From contig NC_008577.1 of assembly GCF_000203935.1 (NCBI RefSeq), positions 4,154,001-4,218,000 on the forward strand: DNA of 64,000 bases, written 5' to 3'. This document shows positions 18,215-27,639 of this stretch, piece after piece. The notes beneath the pieces were generated by a model. It searched no databases, was not told where the DNA came from, and worked only from the letters and a program-made list of their open reading frames with translations. Both the position numbers and the translations under genes were made by a program. The stretch is from Shewanella sp. ANA-3. GTDB taxonomy: Bacteria > Pseudomonadota > Gammaproteobacteria > Enterobacterales > Shewanellaceae. How positions within the stretch are numbered: the stretch's first letter is position 1; each line of letters starts with the position of its first letter.

Positions 18215-18691
18215 ATGAAAGCGAAAAGCACCACTTTACGTAATATGACTAGCGCTAGCTTACTCGGCCTAGGATTATTCGTCGCCAGCCAAGCGAGTGC
18301 TAACGAATGTGAACTCAAGATTGCTGCGACTGACGCTATGCAATTTGACACTAAAGAGCTGTCTGTTCCTGCAACGTGTAAGGAAGTGACCCTCACACTA
18401 ACGCACACTGGCACTCTGCCAAAAGCAGCTATGGGCCACAACTGGGTATTAACTAAAGCCGCCGATATGTCTGCCGTTGCGACCGATGGTATGGGCGCTG
18501 GCGCCGATGCTGCTTACGTTAAAGCCGGTGATACACGTGTTATCGCACACACTGGTTTAGTGGGTGGCGGTGAATCAACTTCTGTGACCTTTAGCACCGC
18601 AGGCATGAGCGCGACTGAAGCTTACCAGTTCTTCTGCAGCTTCCCAGGCCACTGGGCGATTATGCAAGGTAGCTTTAAAATTCAAGGCTAA
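18215..18691 (+). CDS. azu: Azurin (blue copper protein)
   Basis: 158 residues from ATG 18215 with GAGGAA upstream; the frame open further upstream to 18050 has no signal peptide and is discarded. A signal peptide of about 28 residues ends at ASANECELKI, so it is periplasmic. Copper ligands are visible: His in MGHNWV and the Cys-His-Met set in FFCSFPGHWAIM. The N-terminal disulfide cysteines ECEL...PATCKE are present. Azurin is a small one-electron carrier in periplasmic respiration or redox defence. Single gene with a strong terminator. Confidence 0.94.
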   Translation: MKAKSTTLRNMTSASLLGLGLFVASQASANECELKIAATDAMQFDTKELSVPATCKEVTLTLTHTGTLPKAAMGHNWVLTKAADMSAVATDGMGAGADAAYVKAGDTRVIAHTGLVGGGESTSVTFSTAGMSATEAYQFFCSFPGHWAIMQGSFKIQG

Positions 18692-18736
18692 TCCCATTGC
18701 CTAATGCTCAGTTAAGGGAATACCTTAAGTGAGACG

Positions 18737-18768
18737 ACAAAAAAGCGGACCTCTGGTCCGCTTTTTTG
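18737..18768. terminator. Bidirectional terminator azurin / DUF3622 gene
   Basis: AAGCGGACC / GGTCCGCTT stem (18743-18751, 18755-18763) with A and T tracts on either side. Confidence 0.88.
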
Positions 18769-18839
18769 TTGAGTGCATATTGGCTTATAAGCCAGCTTGC
18801 CCTCGAGGTTTTTGTTTCGAGATGTATTCTTCGGGCGAG

Positions 18840-19145
18840 TTATTCTTCGCCGAACTCGTCTTCATCATCAAAATCATCGGCATCGGTTGCAGCTTCTGCC
18901 GCTAAAGCCGCCGCTAATTTGGCCTTAGCCTGTTTCTCTGAGCGACGCTTGTTGCGCTCAGCCAGCGTGCCTAAAAACACTTGCAGCTCGGCTTGACCCC
19001 AAGCTTGTGCCTCGGCCTCGGTCGCAAAACCGTCATGGCTCTTCGACACTACTGTTTTAGTCGACGTCATACGACGGGTGATTTCCGTCTTCCAACCATT
19101 TTCAGCTTGAGTGACGCGAAAATCGTATTTTTTACCCTTGCTCAT
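18840..19145 (-). CDS. DUF3622 protein
   Basis: 101 residues. The N-terminal 60 residues (KYDFRVTQAENGWKTEI...TTVS-like, GFATEAEAQAWGQAEL) match the DUF3622 family of small gammaproteobacterial proteins. The C-terminus is an alanine/lysine-rich helix ending in an acidic tail (DADDFDDEDEFGEE). Cytoplasmic, no catalytic motif, function unknown. It is convergent with azurin and monocistronic. Confidence 0.8.
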   Translation of the reverse strand: MSKGKKYDFRVTQAENGWKTEITRRMTSTKTVVSKSHDGFATEAEAQAWGQAELQVFLGTLAERNKRRSEKQAKAKLAAALAAEAATDADDFDDEDEFGEE

Positions 19146-19499
19146 TCTGCTCTATTTCCTAAATGATGCTTGCCACGTTTGTCTTATCAAGCGATACAAA
19201 CGCCATCATAAAACAAAAGGAGCGCAGTTTACTTGATTTCGGCACAGAAAGATCGCTTGCGAGAAAATTTTCATACTTAGCACTTTCACACAGCCGTAAG
19301 AATCCCAAAAGTAACGCGGCATGCGAGATAATTTTTCGCCCTAATCTTAGTCCTAAGCTCAGTATCAAGCTAGCGCAAAAGCGGCTGGCGGACGGTATCT
19401 TTTCTTGTTTTAGTCATAAAACTGAGCTTATTTAGTCATATAGCAATTTTAGAGTATGAGGGACCCCATTAATAAGTAATCAATAATTTAGGAAAGATG
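19146..19499. other. Intergenic stretch DUF3622 / GDPD
   Basis: 354 bases, with promoters for the two divergent genes. The only recognised signal is the 11-bp-period repeat listed separately as a possible Pho box. Plus-strand ORFs here have no ribosome-binding site or family resemblance. Confidence 0.5.
19411..19439 (+). promoter_or_regulatory. Possible PhoB box upstream of GDPD
   Basis: TAGTCAT (19411), CTGAGCT (19422) and TAGTCAT (19433) repeat with the 11-bp period of Pho boxes (CTGTCAT-N4-CTGTCAT). The first 18 bases agree with the E. coli-type consensus at about 13 positions. They lie 60-90 nt before a phosphodiester hydrolase gene. Confidence 0.5.
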
Positions 19500-20765
19500 A
19501 TGAATACCTCCTCAGTAACACTCTGCATGCTGCTCGCCAGTACGGCCCTGCTCACAGGCTGCAACAGTGATAACAAAGATAGCGACACCACACCGCCCGC
19601 CAAACTGGTGCCCGCCCAAGTCGGTGAGCGACCACTGTTTTTGGTGCGTCAAATGCAGGACAGCAGCTTAAAAACCCGTTTAGCCCAGTGCGAAACCGAC
19701 CATTTTTACCGTAGCGATTTTGCCATTGGTCATCGCGGCGCGGCGATGCAATTCCCCGAACACACCAAAGAATCCTACCAAGCGGCCATCGACTCTGGCG
19801 CGGGTATCGTCGAGTGCGATGTGACTTTTACCGCCGATAAAGCCTTAGTCTGTCGCCATTCCCAGTGCGATCTCGCCAGCACAACCAATATTTTGGCTAT
19901 TCCCGAACTTGCCAATAAATGTTCAGCCCCCTTTACGCCCGCCGATGCGGCCAATGGCGTTGCCGCCACAGCAACTTGTTGCACCAGCGATATCACCCTC
20001 GCCGAATTTAAAATGTTAAAGGGCAAGATGGAGGGCGAAAATCCAAAGGCGACCAATGTCGAGGAATTTATAAATGCCACGCCTAAGTGGCGCACCGATC
20101 TCTATGCGGGTAATGGCACCCTAATGACCCACGCCGAGAGTATTGAGATGTTTAAAAAGGCTGGCGTAAAAATGACGCCCGAGCTAAAGGCCGCTAGTGT
20201 GGCTATGCCCTTCGATGGCTTTACTCAGCAGGAGTACGCCCAGAAGATGCTCGATGAATATACCGCTGCGGGCGTCGATGCCTCGCAGGTATTCCCTCAA
20301 TCCTTTAATTTAGAAGATGTAAAATACTGGATTGCTAACGCTCCCGAGTTTGGCAAGCAAGCAGTATATCTTGATGATAGATACGATATTCACGCGGGTT
20401 TTGACCCACAGGACTCCTCCAGCTGGTTGCCATCAATGGCAGAACTTAAAGCCCAAGGCGTAGAGATTGTCGCGCCACCACTCTGGGTGCTGGTGACCTT
20501 AGATGCGGATAAAAAAATCATTCCATCGGAATATGCCAAAGCCGCGAAAGCAGCGGGACTTAAGATCATCACTTGGAGCTTAGAGCGCTCAGGATTATTG
20601 AAAGATGGCGGCGGTTGGTATTATCAAAGCATTACCGATGCCATTGATAATGAAGGCGATACCTACGAGCTGCTCGATGTGCTCGCCAAAGATGTGGGTG
20701 TGATTGGCGTCTTCTCTGACTGGCCAGCGACCGTGACTTACTATGCCAACTGCATGGATTTATAG
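19500..20765 (+). CDS. Glycerophosphodiester phosphodiesterase lipoprotein
   Basis: 421 residues. Signal peptide with lipobox LLTGC, then a GDPD TIM-barrel: IGHRGAAMQFPEHTKES (catalytic His and Glu region), GIVECDVTFTAD (metal ligands) and CRHSQCDL. It hydrolyses glycerophosphodiesters to glycerol 3-phosphate and alcohol in the periplasm. At over 400 residues it is of the longer GlpQ-like type. ATG 19500 is preferred over 19497 for its spacing from AGGA. The upstream Pho-box-like array suggests induction by phosphate limitation. Confidence 0.9.
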   Translation: MNTSSVTLCMLLASTALLTGCNSDNKDSDTTPPAKLVPAQVGERPLFLVRQMQDSSLKTRLAQCETDHFYRSDFAIGHRGAAMQFPEHTKESYQAAIDSGAGIVECDVTFTADKALVCRHSQCDLASTTNILAIPELANKCSAPFTPADAANGVAATATCCTSDITLAEFKMLKGKMEGENPKATNVEEFINATPKWRTDLYAGNGTLMTHAESIEMFKKAGVKMTPELKAASVAMPFDGFTQQEYAQKMLDEYTAAGVDASQVFPQSFNLEDVKYWIANAPEFGKQAVYLDDRYDIHAGFDPQDSSSWLPSMAELKAQGVEIVAPPLWVLVTLDADKKIIPSEYAKAAKAAGLKIITWSLERSGLLKDGGGWYYQSITDAIDNEGDTYELLDVLAKDVGVIGVFSDWPATVTYYANCMDL

Positions 20766-20799
20766 ACCGAATAAATAGGCTAAATTCAAAACCGAGAAA

Positions 20800-20836
20800 C
20801 AAAAAAGCGTTAGCAAATACTGCTAACGCTTTTTAT
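20800..20836. terminator. Bidirectional terminator GDPD / phosphoribosyltransferase
   Basis: Perfect 10-bp stem AGCGTTAGCA (20806-20815) / TGCTAACGCT (20821-20830), 5-nt loop, A tract left and T tract right. Confidence 0.92.
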
Positions 20837-20849
20837 TAACAGATTCTTT

Positions 20850-21416
20850 TTACTTAAAAAGATGCTGAATATTTTTTAAATCGCCCTTACCTTCGGCAAT
20901 TTCTTCCGGCGTTAAGCCCGTCACTTCGTGTGGGAACACTAACCAGTCTTCAGAGGCATGGATATAGTAATCAGGCTTTAAAGGCACAGCGGTATTCTTT
21001 GGCTTGTAATAAGGGCAAGCGATACGAATGTCCTGCGGCATGTTTAAGCGCATCAGTTGGCTTAACTTTTCCTTCAGCGCGTGGATGCTGCGGCCAGAGT
21101 CAAATACATCGTCCACAATCAGTAAGCTATCGCTAGCATTCGCATTTTCAACAATGTAATGCAGACCATGTACTTTGATTTCTTTGCTTTGCTTGTCGGT
21201 ACCAATACCGTAGTAAGACGAGGTACGCACGGCGATATGGTCGGTTTCAACCTTCTTAAAGTCGAAAAACTCTTGTACCGCGATCCCAATTGGAGCACCG
21301 CCACGCCAAATACCCACGATAAACTGCGGACGGAATCCACTCTCATAAACCTGTGAAGCTAATAGAAATGAATCTTCGAGCAGTTGCTGTGCGGTAACGA
21401 AATATTTTTCTGACAT
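20850..21416 (-). CDS. Purine-type phosphoribosyltransferase
   Basis: 188 residues from ATG 21416 (GGGGATC upstream; a short extension to 21431 is less likely). The PRPP-binding loop LLIVDDVFDSGRSIHA and the IVGIWRGGAPIG loop place it in the type I phosphoribosyltransferase family, hypoxanthine/xanthine-guanine side. It would convert a free purine base plus PRPP to the nucleotide. The substrate is not fixed by the visible residues; the family also includes proteins annotated only as PRTase-domain. Monocistronic. Confidence 0.82.
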   Translation of the reverse strand: MSEKYFVTAQQLLEDSFLLASQVYESGFRPQFIVGIWRGGAPIGIAVQEFFDFKKVETDHIAVRTSSYYGIGTDKQSKEIKVHGLHYIVENANASDSLLIVDDVFDSGRSIHALKEKLSQLMRLNMPQDIRIACPYYKPKNTAVPLKPDYYIHASEDWLVFPHEVTGLTPEEIAEGKGDLKNIQHLFK

Positions 21417-21749
21417 GACACCGATCCCCATCTTAATTATTGATTTTAGGTGTTAACGCGAGCGCTTTTACCTAGTAAGGTCTGTTCGGCGTCCAAAACA
21501 CGAGAACAGCATTCTCTTCATAAGAGTCCTAGCAAGTGTAGGCAGCCGCCGAATTTTGGGAGCGAATTTTATACCAAAAAAAACCGCCGTGCTGCAGTTA
21601 TAGTCATAAGTTGCAGGTGAACGGCCGTTTATTTTGCATTTTTAGGATGGAACTAACAAAAAGCGTACAAAAAAGGCCACCCAAAGGTGGCCAACAAGGA
21701 ACGAGCACAGGCTCAAAGCAAAGAATGGAGCTTAAGTTTGGCGCTTAAG
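21417..21749. other. Intergenic stretch phosphoribosyltransferase / phoD
   Basis: 333 bases. It holds the promoter of the phosphoribosyltransferase gene on the minus strand and, at 21668-21692, the terminator of the phoD-like gene. No small gene is supported. Confidence 0.5.
21667..21694 (-). terminator. Terminator after phoD-like gene
   Basis: GGCCACC (21675-21681) / GGTGGCC (21686-21692) stem, followed on the minus strand by a run of seven T. Confidence 0.85.
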
Positions 21750-23516
21750 TTAGCTCACAGGGTTGATAACGTGTTCACCGACCTTAGTCATGGCGCTATA
21801 GCTGCGGCTGGTCGACTCTTCAAACTCCTTCGCCAGAATCGTGCTGACATAATGCCAGTCGCTACGCACCGCTTCCTTAGTAAAGGTTAAGGTCATAAAG
21901 CCGCGATCTTTAAGGTTGGTATATTTAAGATCTGGCACCAACTCGACGATCGCCGCTTCGGTCGCGGGGATCTGCTCCGCCGGTAGATTTAAGTAATATT
22001 CCAAACCAGGTGATGATACAGAGCTTGTGGCAAACTCGACCCCAACGGTATCGCCGTTGACATCTTTAAGCTCATTCGCCCAGGCATTATGGGTGTCACC
22101 GGCAATCACCACTAGGTTGTGATTTTTCGATTTAGCGGTGCCTAAAATTACTTCCCTTTCATAGGCATAACCATCCCAAGCATCCAAGTTATAGGGAATA
22201 GATGGCAGTTGCAGCAGGGCAATCACCTCGGGCGTTAACAAGGCTTGATTGGCCTGTAAGTACTGTAATTCCGCCGCCGTTAGGGTTGGATCGTTTGCCG
22301 CCGCACGGGCGGCTAACTTCGCCAGCGCCCCAAGCATGGCATATTGTGGAATGCTCATTTGCTGAGTAGCGATTGCCGCAGGTAGAGACATCTTGCCCAT
22401 CAGGATCTGTTGTCCTAACACCTGCCAAGTACCCGTGGCTTGCAGTAAAGTGCCCTGTAACCAGAGTAACTGGGTCAGCCCTAGCATGGTGCGCGTGGTT
22501 GAAGTCACATCGGCGAGGAAACGCTCCCCATCGAAGGCCCCCGTGCTGGCATCCATATAATCGGCATAATCGAGCTGCTTATCGCGGGCCAAGACGCGCG
22601 TGTCCAGCATATGTAAGTCGACTAAGTTACCGTAACTGAAGCTGCGGTAGATCTCCTCATGGTTACCCTCGCGCCATGGACGAATTGGCAGCCACTCGAA
22701 GTAAGCCTGTAGTGCGGCTTCTTTACGAACCGCAAAATCCCCTTCGCCTTCGTTGTGGTTCTCGGCGCCATCACGCCAGGTATCGTTTGCCACTTCGTGG
22801 TCGTCCCATACCGTAATAAATGGCACTTTCGCGTGCAGTTTTTGCAGGCTGGCATCGGTATGATATTGGGCGTAACGGGTACGATAATCGCTAAGCGTCA
22901 GCAGTTCGTTGGCGGGTAATACTTCACGACCAAGCTCTGCCGCATGTTCGCTGGCATAGCCGCCACGGGCATATTCATAGATATAATCACCCAGATGCAC
23001 CACGGCATCGAGGTCATCCTGCGTCGCAGCCAATTCATACACGTTAAAATAACCGGCAGGAAAGTTAGCGCAGGACATAACGGCGAGTTTTACCGAACTC
23101 ACTTCGCCCTCGGGTAAAGTGCGGGTCTTGCCCACCTCGGAGGTTTTTCCGCCCGTCATAAAGCGGTAGAAATAGGTTTGTCCCGCACGTAAACCACGGG
23201 CATCGATTTTGACCGTGTAATCACGGTTAGCATTAGTGACCATCTCCCCAGTGGTCACTAATTGTGAGAATGCCGCATCACTGGCGACTTGCCAGCTCAC
23301 TTTAACATCCCCAGCAGAATCTGGCGTCACACGGGTCCAAAGGATCACCGCATCCTGCGCAGGGTCACCGCTGGCAACCCCATGTAAAAACTGTGCGGGC
23401 ACAGAGTTATCATCATCACTGTCACTACACCCCATTAGGCCGTAGGAGATCACTGCGGCACCAATACCTTTGGCTGACATTGCTAGAAAATCACGACGAG
23501 TCACGGTTCGTTTCAT
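21750..23516 (-). CDS. phoD: PhoD-like alkaline phosphatase/phosphodiesterase, Tat-exported
   Basis: 588 residues from ATG 23516. The N-terminus has a twin-arginine signal (TVTRRDFLAM) and then a lipobox-like LMGC, suggesting a Tat-exported lipoprotein. A PhoD N-terminal Fn3-like domain (FLHGVASGDP...VILWTRVTPD) precedes the metallophosphatase domain with VVHLGDYIYEYARGGY, WDDHEVANDTWRDG and VIAGDTHNAW, which hold the iron/calcium ligands. It releases phosphate from phosphomono- and diesters at the cell surface. The extension upstream to 23588 was rejected. A Pho-box-like array lies about 75-100 nt upstream. Confidence 0.92.
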   Translation of the reverse strand: MKRTVTRRDFLAMSAKGIGAAVISYGLMGCSDSDDDNSVPAQFLHGVASGDPAQDAVILWTRVTPDSAGDVKVSWQVASDAAFSQLVTTGEMVTNANRDYTVKIDARGLRAGQTYFYRFMTGGKTSEVGKTRTLPEGEVSSVKLAVMSCANFPAGYFNVYELAATQDDLDAVVHLGDYIYEYARGGYASEHAAELGREVLPANELLTLSDYRTRYAQYHTDASLQKLHAKVPFITVWDDHEVANDTWRDGAENHNEGEGDFAVRKEAALQAYFEWLPIRPWREGNHEEIYRSFSYGNLVDLHMLDTRVLARDKQLDYADYMDASTGAFDGERFLADVTSTTRTMLGLTQLLWLQGTLLQATGTWQVLGQQILMGKMSLPAAIATQQMSIPQYAMLGALAKLAARAAANDPTLTAAELQYLQANQALLTPEVIALLQLPSIPYNLDAWDGYAYEREVILGTAKSKNHNLVVIAGDTHNAWANELKDVNGDTVGVEFATSSVSSPGLEYYLNLPAEQIPATEAAIVELVPDLKYTNLKDRGFMTLTFTKEAVRSDWHYVSTILAKEFEESTSRSYSAMTKVGEHVINPVS

Positions 23517-23587
23517 TATTATTATTCCCTTTAAAAATGAGGTTTCACTGGTATGAGGTCTAATGAGGCCCCGATTGTGAGACATCA

Positions 23588-23616
23588 CTGTTACACATTT
23601 GTGACATCTTTGTCAG
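23588..23616. promoter_or_regulatory. Possible PhoB box upstream of phoD
   Basis: Three units with 11-bp period, CTGTTAC (23588), TTGTGAC (23599) and TTGTCAG (23610), resemble CTGTCAT-type Pho-box units at 4-5 of 7 positions each. The orientation is opposite to phoD, which lowers confidence. Confidence 0.3.
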
Positions 23617-23777
23617 CCTTTTATGATTTCTTTTAATTCATCAACTTATACTGAATAGCGTTCTTTATTTGTACAGTGCTGGCACAGAGCATCACTAAGC
23701 TGCTAACATCGACTCAGATGCAAATAGCGCCTAAGATCACTACTTCTTAGCGCATTGTTAAAAAAGGAATTTATAGG

Positions 23778-24203
23778 ATGAAAGTCAGCGACATTATGAG
23801 CACTGAGGTCATCTGCATCAGCGATGGTGCAAGCCTGAAAGATGCCCACCATTTAATGCAAACCCGCGGCGTGCGCCATTTACCTGTAATATCTGAAACC
23901 GACGGCACCTTAGTCGGTGTACTCACCCATAAGAAGATGATCGCCAGCGTATTGTCTATGCTGAACAAATACGGCCAAGGCGCATTGGATCGCAAGGAAC
24001 GCTACACTCCCATAGCGACAGTGATGGACAAAGACTGCCAGCACTTAACCGCCGATGAGCCCTTAAGCGTGGTGGTAGAATACTTTATCGACAACAAACT
24101 CGGCTGCTTACCCGTAGTGGATAACGATAAGAAAGTATTAGGGATTGTCACCTCATCCGACTTTATTAAGCTCTGTCGTACCCTGCTGCAACAGCAAGCT
24201 TAG
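23778..24203 (+). CDS. Two-CBS-domain protein
   Basis: 141 residues made of a CBS pair: domain 1 at about residues 1-60 (VSDIMSTEVICISDGASLKDAHHLM...LVGVLTHKKM) and domain 2 at about 80-137 (VMDKDCQHLTADEPLSVVVEYF...VLGIVTSSDFIKL). CBS pairs bind adenosine nucleotides and act as energy or ligand sensors. No effector domain is attached, so it probably works by contacting another protein. Start ATG 23778, with AAAAAGGAA 11 nt upstream. Confidence 0.9.
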   Translation: MKVSDIMSTEVICISDGASLKDAHHLMQTRGVRHLPVISETDGTLVGVLTHKKMIASVLSMLNKYGQGALDRKERYTPIATVMDKDCQHLTADEPLSVVVEYFIDNKLGCLPVVDNDKKVLGIVTSSDFIKLCRTLLQQQA

Positions 24204-24286
24204 CACCTAACATCCTCACTCTTTCTCGCTGGCCCGCAGTTATCAGGGCTGGCGAGTGTCATTATTTAACAATCCCAAGGACGCCC

Positions 24287-24892
24287 GTGGCTAAGTTATT
24301 AACCCAAGAACAATTTATCCGCGCCTATGAATGCGCCGAATTAGGCTGTATCGCCAACCATGACCGCCTCGCCCAATTGCTCGCCGATCCCGATTATGAC
24401 GCTTTACATGAATACAGCGCCTACTTTGGCAAAGCGGCGACACAAATCACCTGTATCAGTGACTTACAAAGTATGGAGGAATTGCATTTTGTCGCGGGCA
24501 ACTTGAATTGGGATGACCATGATCCCGATATGGTGAGAGCAATTATCGAACACCCACTCTGCGATGCGGGTACCGCTTTATTGCTCTACTGGTACGGACA
24601 AGGCTTTTATTACTCCACGCCACAGAGGCTCGACACGCCTTTTGGACAGCTATTCAAAACCATCACCGAACGCTTTGTTGCGCGGGGCTATGCAAGTTAT
24701 AGAATCCATTTTGATCCGTTTAAAGAATGTTTTATGCCCTCATTAGAGGACGTCCTCACCAATGGATGCCAAATTCCAGGGGCCATTTTTGCCCCCTACA
24801 GCACCATGGAAATCGAAACTGATGCAGGGCATCCAAGGTATCTACAATTTAAAAATGAGCAGCTGAAATCGGGAAAATGGGGTAACCAATAA
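24287..24892 (+). CDS. DUF4274 protein
   Basis: 201 residues, GTG start at 24287 with CAAGGA upstream. The central segment LHFVAGNLNWDDHDPDMVRAI and CDAGTALLLYWYG is typical of DUF4274, a family often found near polymorphic-toxin immunity genes and in stand-alone cytoplasmic proteins. No signal peptide, no catalytic motif. It lies 83 nt behind the CBS gene and may be co-transcribed with it. Function unknown. Confidence 0.75.
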   Translation: MAKLLTQEQFIRAYECAELGCIANHDRLAQLLADPDYDALHEYSAYFGKAATQITCISDLQSMEELHFVAGNLNWDDHDPDMVRAIIEHPLCDAGTALLLYWYGQGFYYSTPQRLDTPFGQLFKTITERFVARGYASYRIHFDPFKECFMPSLEDVLTNGCQIPGAIFAPYSTMEIETDAGHPRYLQFKNEQLKSGKWGNQ

Positions 24893-24942
24893 GCCCTAAG
24901 CTGTCTTTAAGTAGAACGCTTAAAGCCAAGCTATTAACGTGA

Positions 24943-26304
24943 TTAAATAGGCGTTGCTGGCGGAATACGGGTAAAACGCTGCCAGCGACCCGAGCGCCAA
25001 CGGTGCACCATAATCAAGCCTCGTACCCATTCATCGGCCGCAACCGCAAGCCAAGCGGCAAGTACGCCATAACCTAAGTGCAGCCCAAAGAACCAAGCCA
25101 ATAACACGCCAATTCCCCACATGCTAAACAGGCCCACGCGCACCGGAAACGCCACATCCCCCGCGCCTTTTAATGCCGAAATAATCACCAGATTAAAGAC
25201 TCGGCCAGTTTCGAGCGCGATGGAGCCCAATAGCAAAAGCGCGGTAAGTTGAATGACCTCTGGGTTTTCACTCAACCAGCCCACAATGGTAAAGCGCTGC
25301 CAATAAAAGACTAACACTATGGCGAGGGAGGTAATAAAGCCCACCAAGCAATACTTTTGCACCCGTCCAGTAATCTCATCGAACCATTGTTTACCGACGT
25401 AGTAACCGGTTTGAATTTGCGCCGCCTGCCCGAGCGCCACCGCAAAACAGTAAATAAAGCGGCTAATATTCAAACCATAGGTATAGGCGGTCAGCGAGAG
25501 TGTGCCCATCTGACTAATAAAATAGATGATGGTCATCTGTGCCACGTTGTAGGACAGCATTTCGCCCGCATTAAGCAAACCAATGCGCATCACGCTCCAA
25601 TAGGTGCTGCGCGGCAATAACTTAAGTCGCAGCATCGGCAGTGGGATACCTTTATGGCGGATCACCGCCAACATAATCAAGGCACCAATAATCTGGCTGG
25701 TGACAGTCGAAATCGCCACCCCAGTCACCCCATAAACTGGCAAACCAAAGGGAGAATAGAGGGCAATATAGTTACCGAGCACATTCATCAATCCCGTGCT
25801 GGAGGTAACTAACATGGCCGAGCGGGTAAAACCGTAGCTACGTAAGATGGCGGCAAAGGCGATGTTCATCACCAGCCCTATGCTTAAACTGCCGCAGATC
25901 AGCAGATAGTCATTACCATAGCCCGCGACCTCAGGCTCTAGTGCAAATAAACTAATAATGCCGTGGGCACCGAAAAACATCGATGCGCCCATCACCACGG
26001 CTAAGCCTAAGCTTAAGGCCACGCTGGCCACGCCAATATCGGTCGCTTGCTGCGTCTGCCCTGCACCATTATTTTGGCTAATCAGAATACTGGCGCCCGT
26101 GCTGACCATCATGGACATCACCATCATAAAAAACATCAATTGGGTGGTGAGCCCCACTGCGGCGACGGCATTATCGGAATAATGGCTCAGCATAAAAATA
26201 TCGCTGATCCCGAGTAAGGATTGCAGCAAGGTTTCGATAAAAATCGGCCAAGTGAGGGCGACAATGCCCATGCGTTGTTGCAGGGTTTTAGCTGATTTAG
26301 CCAC
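24943..26304 (-). CDS. MATE family multidrug efflux protein
   Basis: 453 residues, about twelve membrane helices, with the MATE hallmarks near the N-terminus (ALTWPIFIETLLQSLLGISDIFMLSHYSDNA in pieces) and the duplicated six-helix architecture. Exports cationic drugs or metabolites in exchange for Na+ or H+. GTG 26304 is preferred as the start (AGGA 6 nt upstream); a TTG at 26310 overlaps the ribosome-binding site. Substrate not predictable. Confidence 0.9.
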   Translation of the reverse strand: MAKSAKTLQQRMGIVALTWPIFIETLLQSLLGISDIFMLSHYSDNAVAAVGLTTQLMFFMMVMSMMVSTGASILISQNNGAGQTQQATDIGVASVALSLGLAVVMGASMFFGAHGIISLFALEPEVAGYGNDYLLICGSLSIGLVMNIAFAAILRSYGFTRSAMLVTSSTGLMNVLGNYIALYSPFGLPVYGVTGVAISTVTSQIIGALIMLAVIRHKGIPLPMLRLKLLPRSTYWSVMRIGLLNAGEMLSYNVAQMTIIYFISQMGTLSLTAYTYGLNISRFIYCFAVALGQAAQIQTGYYVGKQWFDEITGRVQKYCLVGFITSLAIVLVFYWQRFTIVGWLSENPEVIQLTALLLLGSIALETGRVFNLVIISALKGAGDVAFPVRVGLFSMWGIGVLLAWFFGLHLGYGVLAAWLAVAADEWVRGLIMVHRWRSGRWQRFTRIPPATPI

Positions 26305-26631
26305 GTCCAATCCTTACCGCTGGAAGACAAGTGAAATAGCAATAACACGCCAAGGCTGGCGAGCGGTAATTTTCTTACATTTTTAGATTGTGCTCAATCC
26401 TTCGTCACCACTAAAGCCTGCCCTTGCAACCGTATTCATTGGGTGGAGCTCAATTCATTGAAGTCGAAAAACATCAGCAATGCCTCAATTAACAATCTTT
26501 AATCGACTGAAATAGCTAGGATTAATACCATATCGTCCAATACGCACTACCCTTTTCAGCATCGAGCCGATACACTTTGCCGACCACAAGGGGCGATAAG
26601 CGCTCACCGAATATATTCAGGGAAACTGCAC
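26305..26631. other. Intergenic stretch MATE / esterase
   Basis: 327 bases between divergent genes. Promoters for both must lie here, but no operator, repeat or small ORF is supported. Confidence 0.45.
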
Positions 26632-27546
26632 ATGAGCCAACTCTATTTAGAAGACGGTATTAAACAATTAGCGAGCGAGTTTATCGCCGCAGGTTGCCCT
26701 TCGGTGCGCGAACAGAGCCTTGAGGAGCGACGCCAAGGGTATATCGCCAGCACAGTATTGGCAGGTGAGCCGGAAGCTGTGTTTGAAGTTAAAACCCTAT
26801 CCCTTGAGGGCATCGAATTAACGCTATTTAAACCCTCGGTGGACAACAACTTACCCGTGGTCATTTACTATCACGGCGGCTGCTTTGTCAGTGGCGGCAT
26901 CGCCACCCACAATCAACAACTGCGTAAAATCGCCAATGATTCCGGCGCGTTAGTGGTAGCGGTCAGCTATCGTCTCGCCCCAGAGCATGTGTACCCAGCA
27001 GCCCATGACGATGCCTTCAATGCCGCCAATCTCGTGCAACAACATTGCCAGCAATGGGGCGGTGATGACACCAATATCACCCTGATGGGCGACAGTGCTG
27101 GCGGCCATTTAGCCTTAGTCACTTGCCTGCGGTTAAAGGCACAAGGGCAATGGTTACCTAAAAAACAAGTGCTTATCTATCCGATGTTGGATGCGACCGC
27201 CAAGAGTCAGAGCTATATCGACAATGGCGACAAGTACATTATCACCCGCGATACGCTGCTCACGGGCTTTGATATGTACCTCGACTGGCACCCCAGAACC
27301 GACGTTGAAGCCAGCCCACTGCGCAGCCACGACCTAGCCGGTTTACCCGAAACCCACATTATTACCGCCGAGTTCGATCCGCTGTTAGATGAGGGCGAAC
27401 AGCTGTTCCGTAACCTATTAGATGCGGGCGTCAATGCCCATTGCCGCCGCTATTTAGGGGTGATCCACGGCTTCTTCCAACTCGCTGGCGTCAGCCAATC
27501 GGCGCGGGATGCCATGGTGCAGATAACCCACATTATTCGCGTTTAA
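26632..27546 (+). CDS. Alpha/beta-hydrolase esterase, HSL family
   Basis: 304 residues. The oxyanion motif HGGCFVSGG, the nucleophile elbow GDSAGG, a C-terminal Asp in AEFDPLLDEG and His in VIHGFF make a complete catalytic triad of the hormone-sensitive-lipase (family IV) esterases. Cytoplasmic, acts on short-chain esters; the natural substrate is unknown. Single gene with its ATG at 26632. Confidence 0.9.
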   Translation: MSQLYLEDGIKQLASEFIAAGCPSVREQSLEERRQGYIASTVLAGEPEAVFEVKTLSLEGIELTLFKPSVDNNLPVVIYYHGGCFVSGGIATHNQQLRKIANDSGALVVAVSYRLAPEHVYPAAHDDAFNAANLVQQHCQQWGGDDTNITLMGDSAGGHLALVTCLRLKAQGQWLPKKQVLIYPMLDATAKSQSYIDNGDKYIITRDTLLTGFDMYLDWHPRTDVEASPLRSHDLAGLPETHIITAEFDPLLDEGEQLFRNLLDAGVNAHCRRYLGVIHGFFQLAGVSQSARDAMVQITHIIRV

Positions 27547-27639
27547 CCTCAGTAAGCCGCATGCCTTAATGCGGGGCATGCGGCGATTGAATCCATTCAA
27601 CGAATAACCTATTGCATGATAACGCAATGCTCTACTGCG

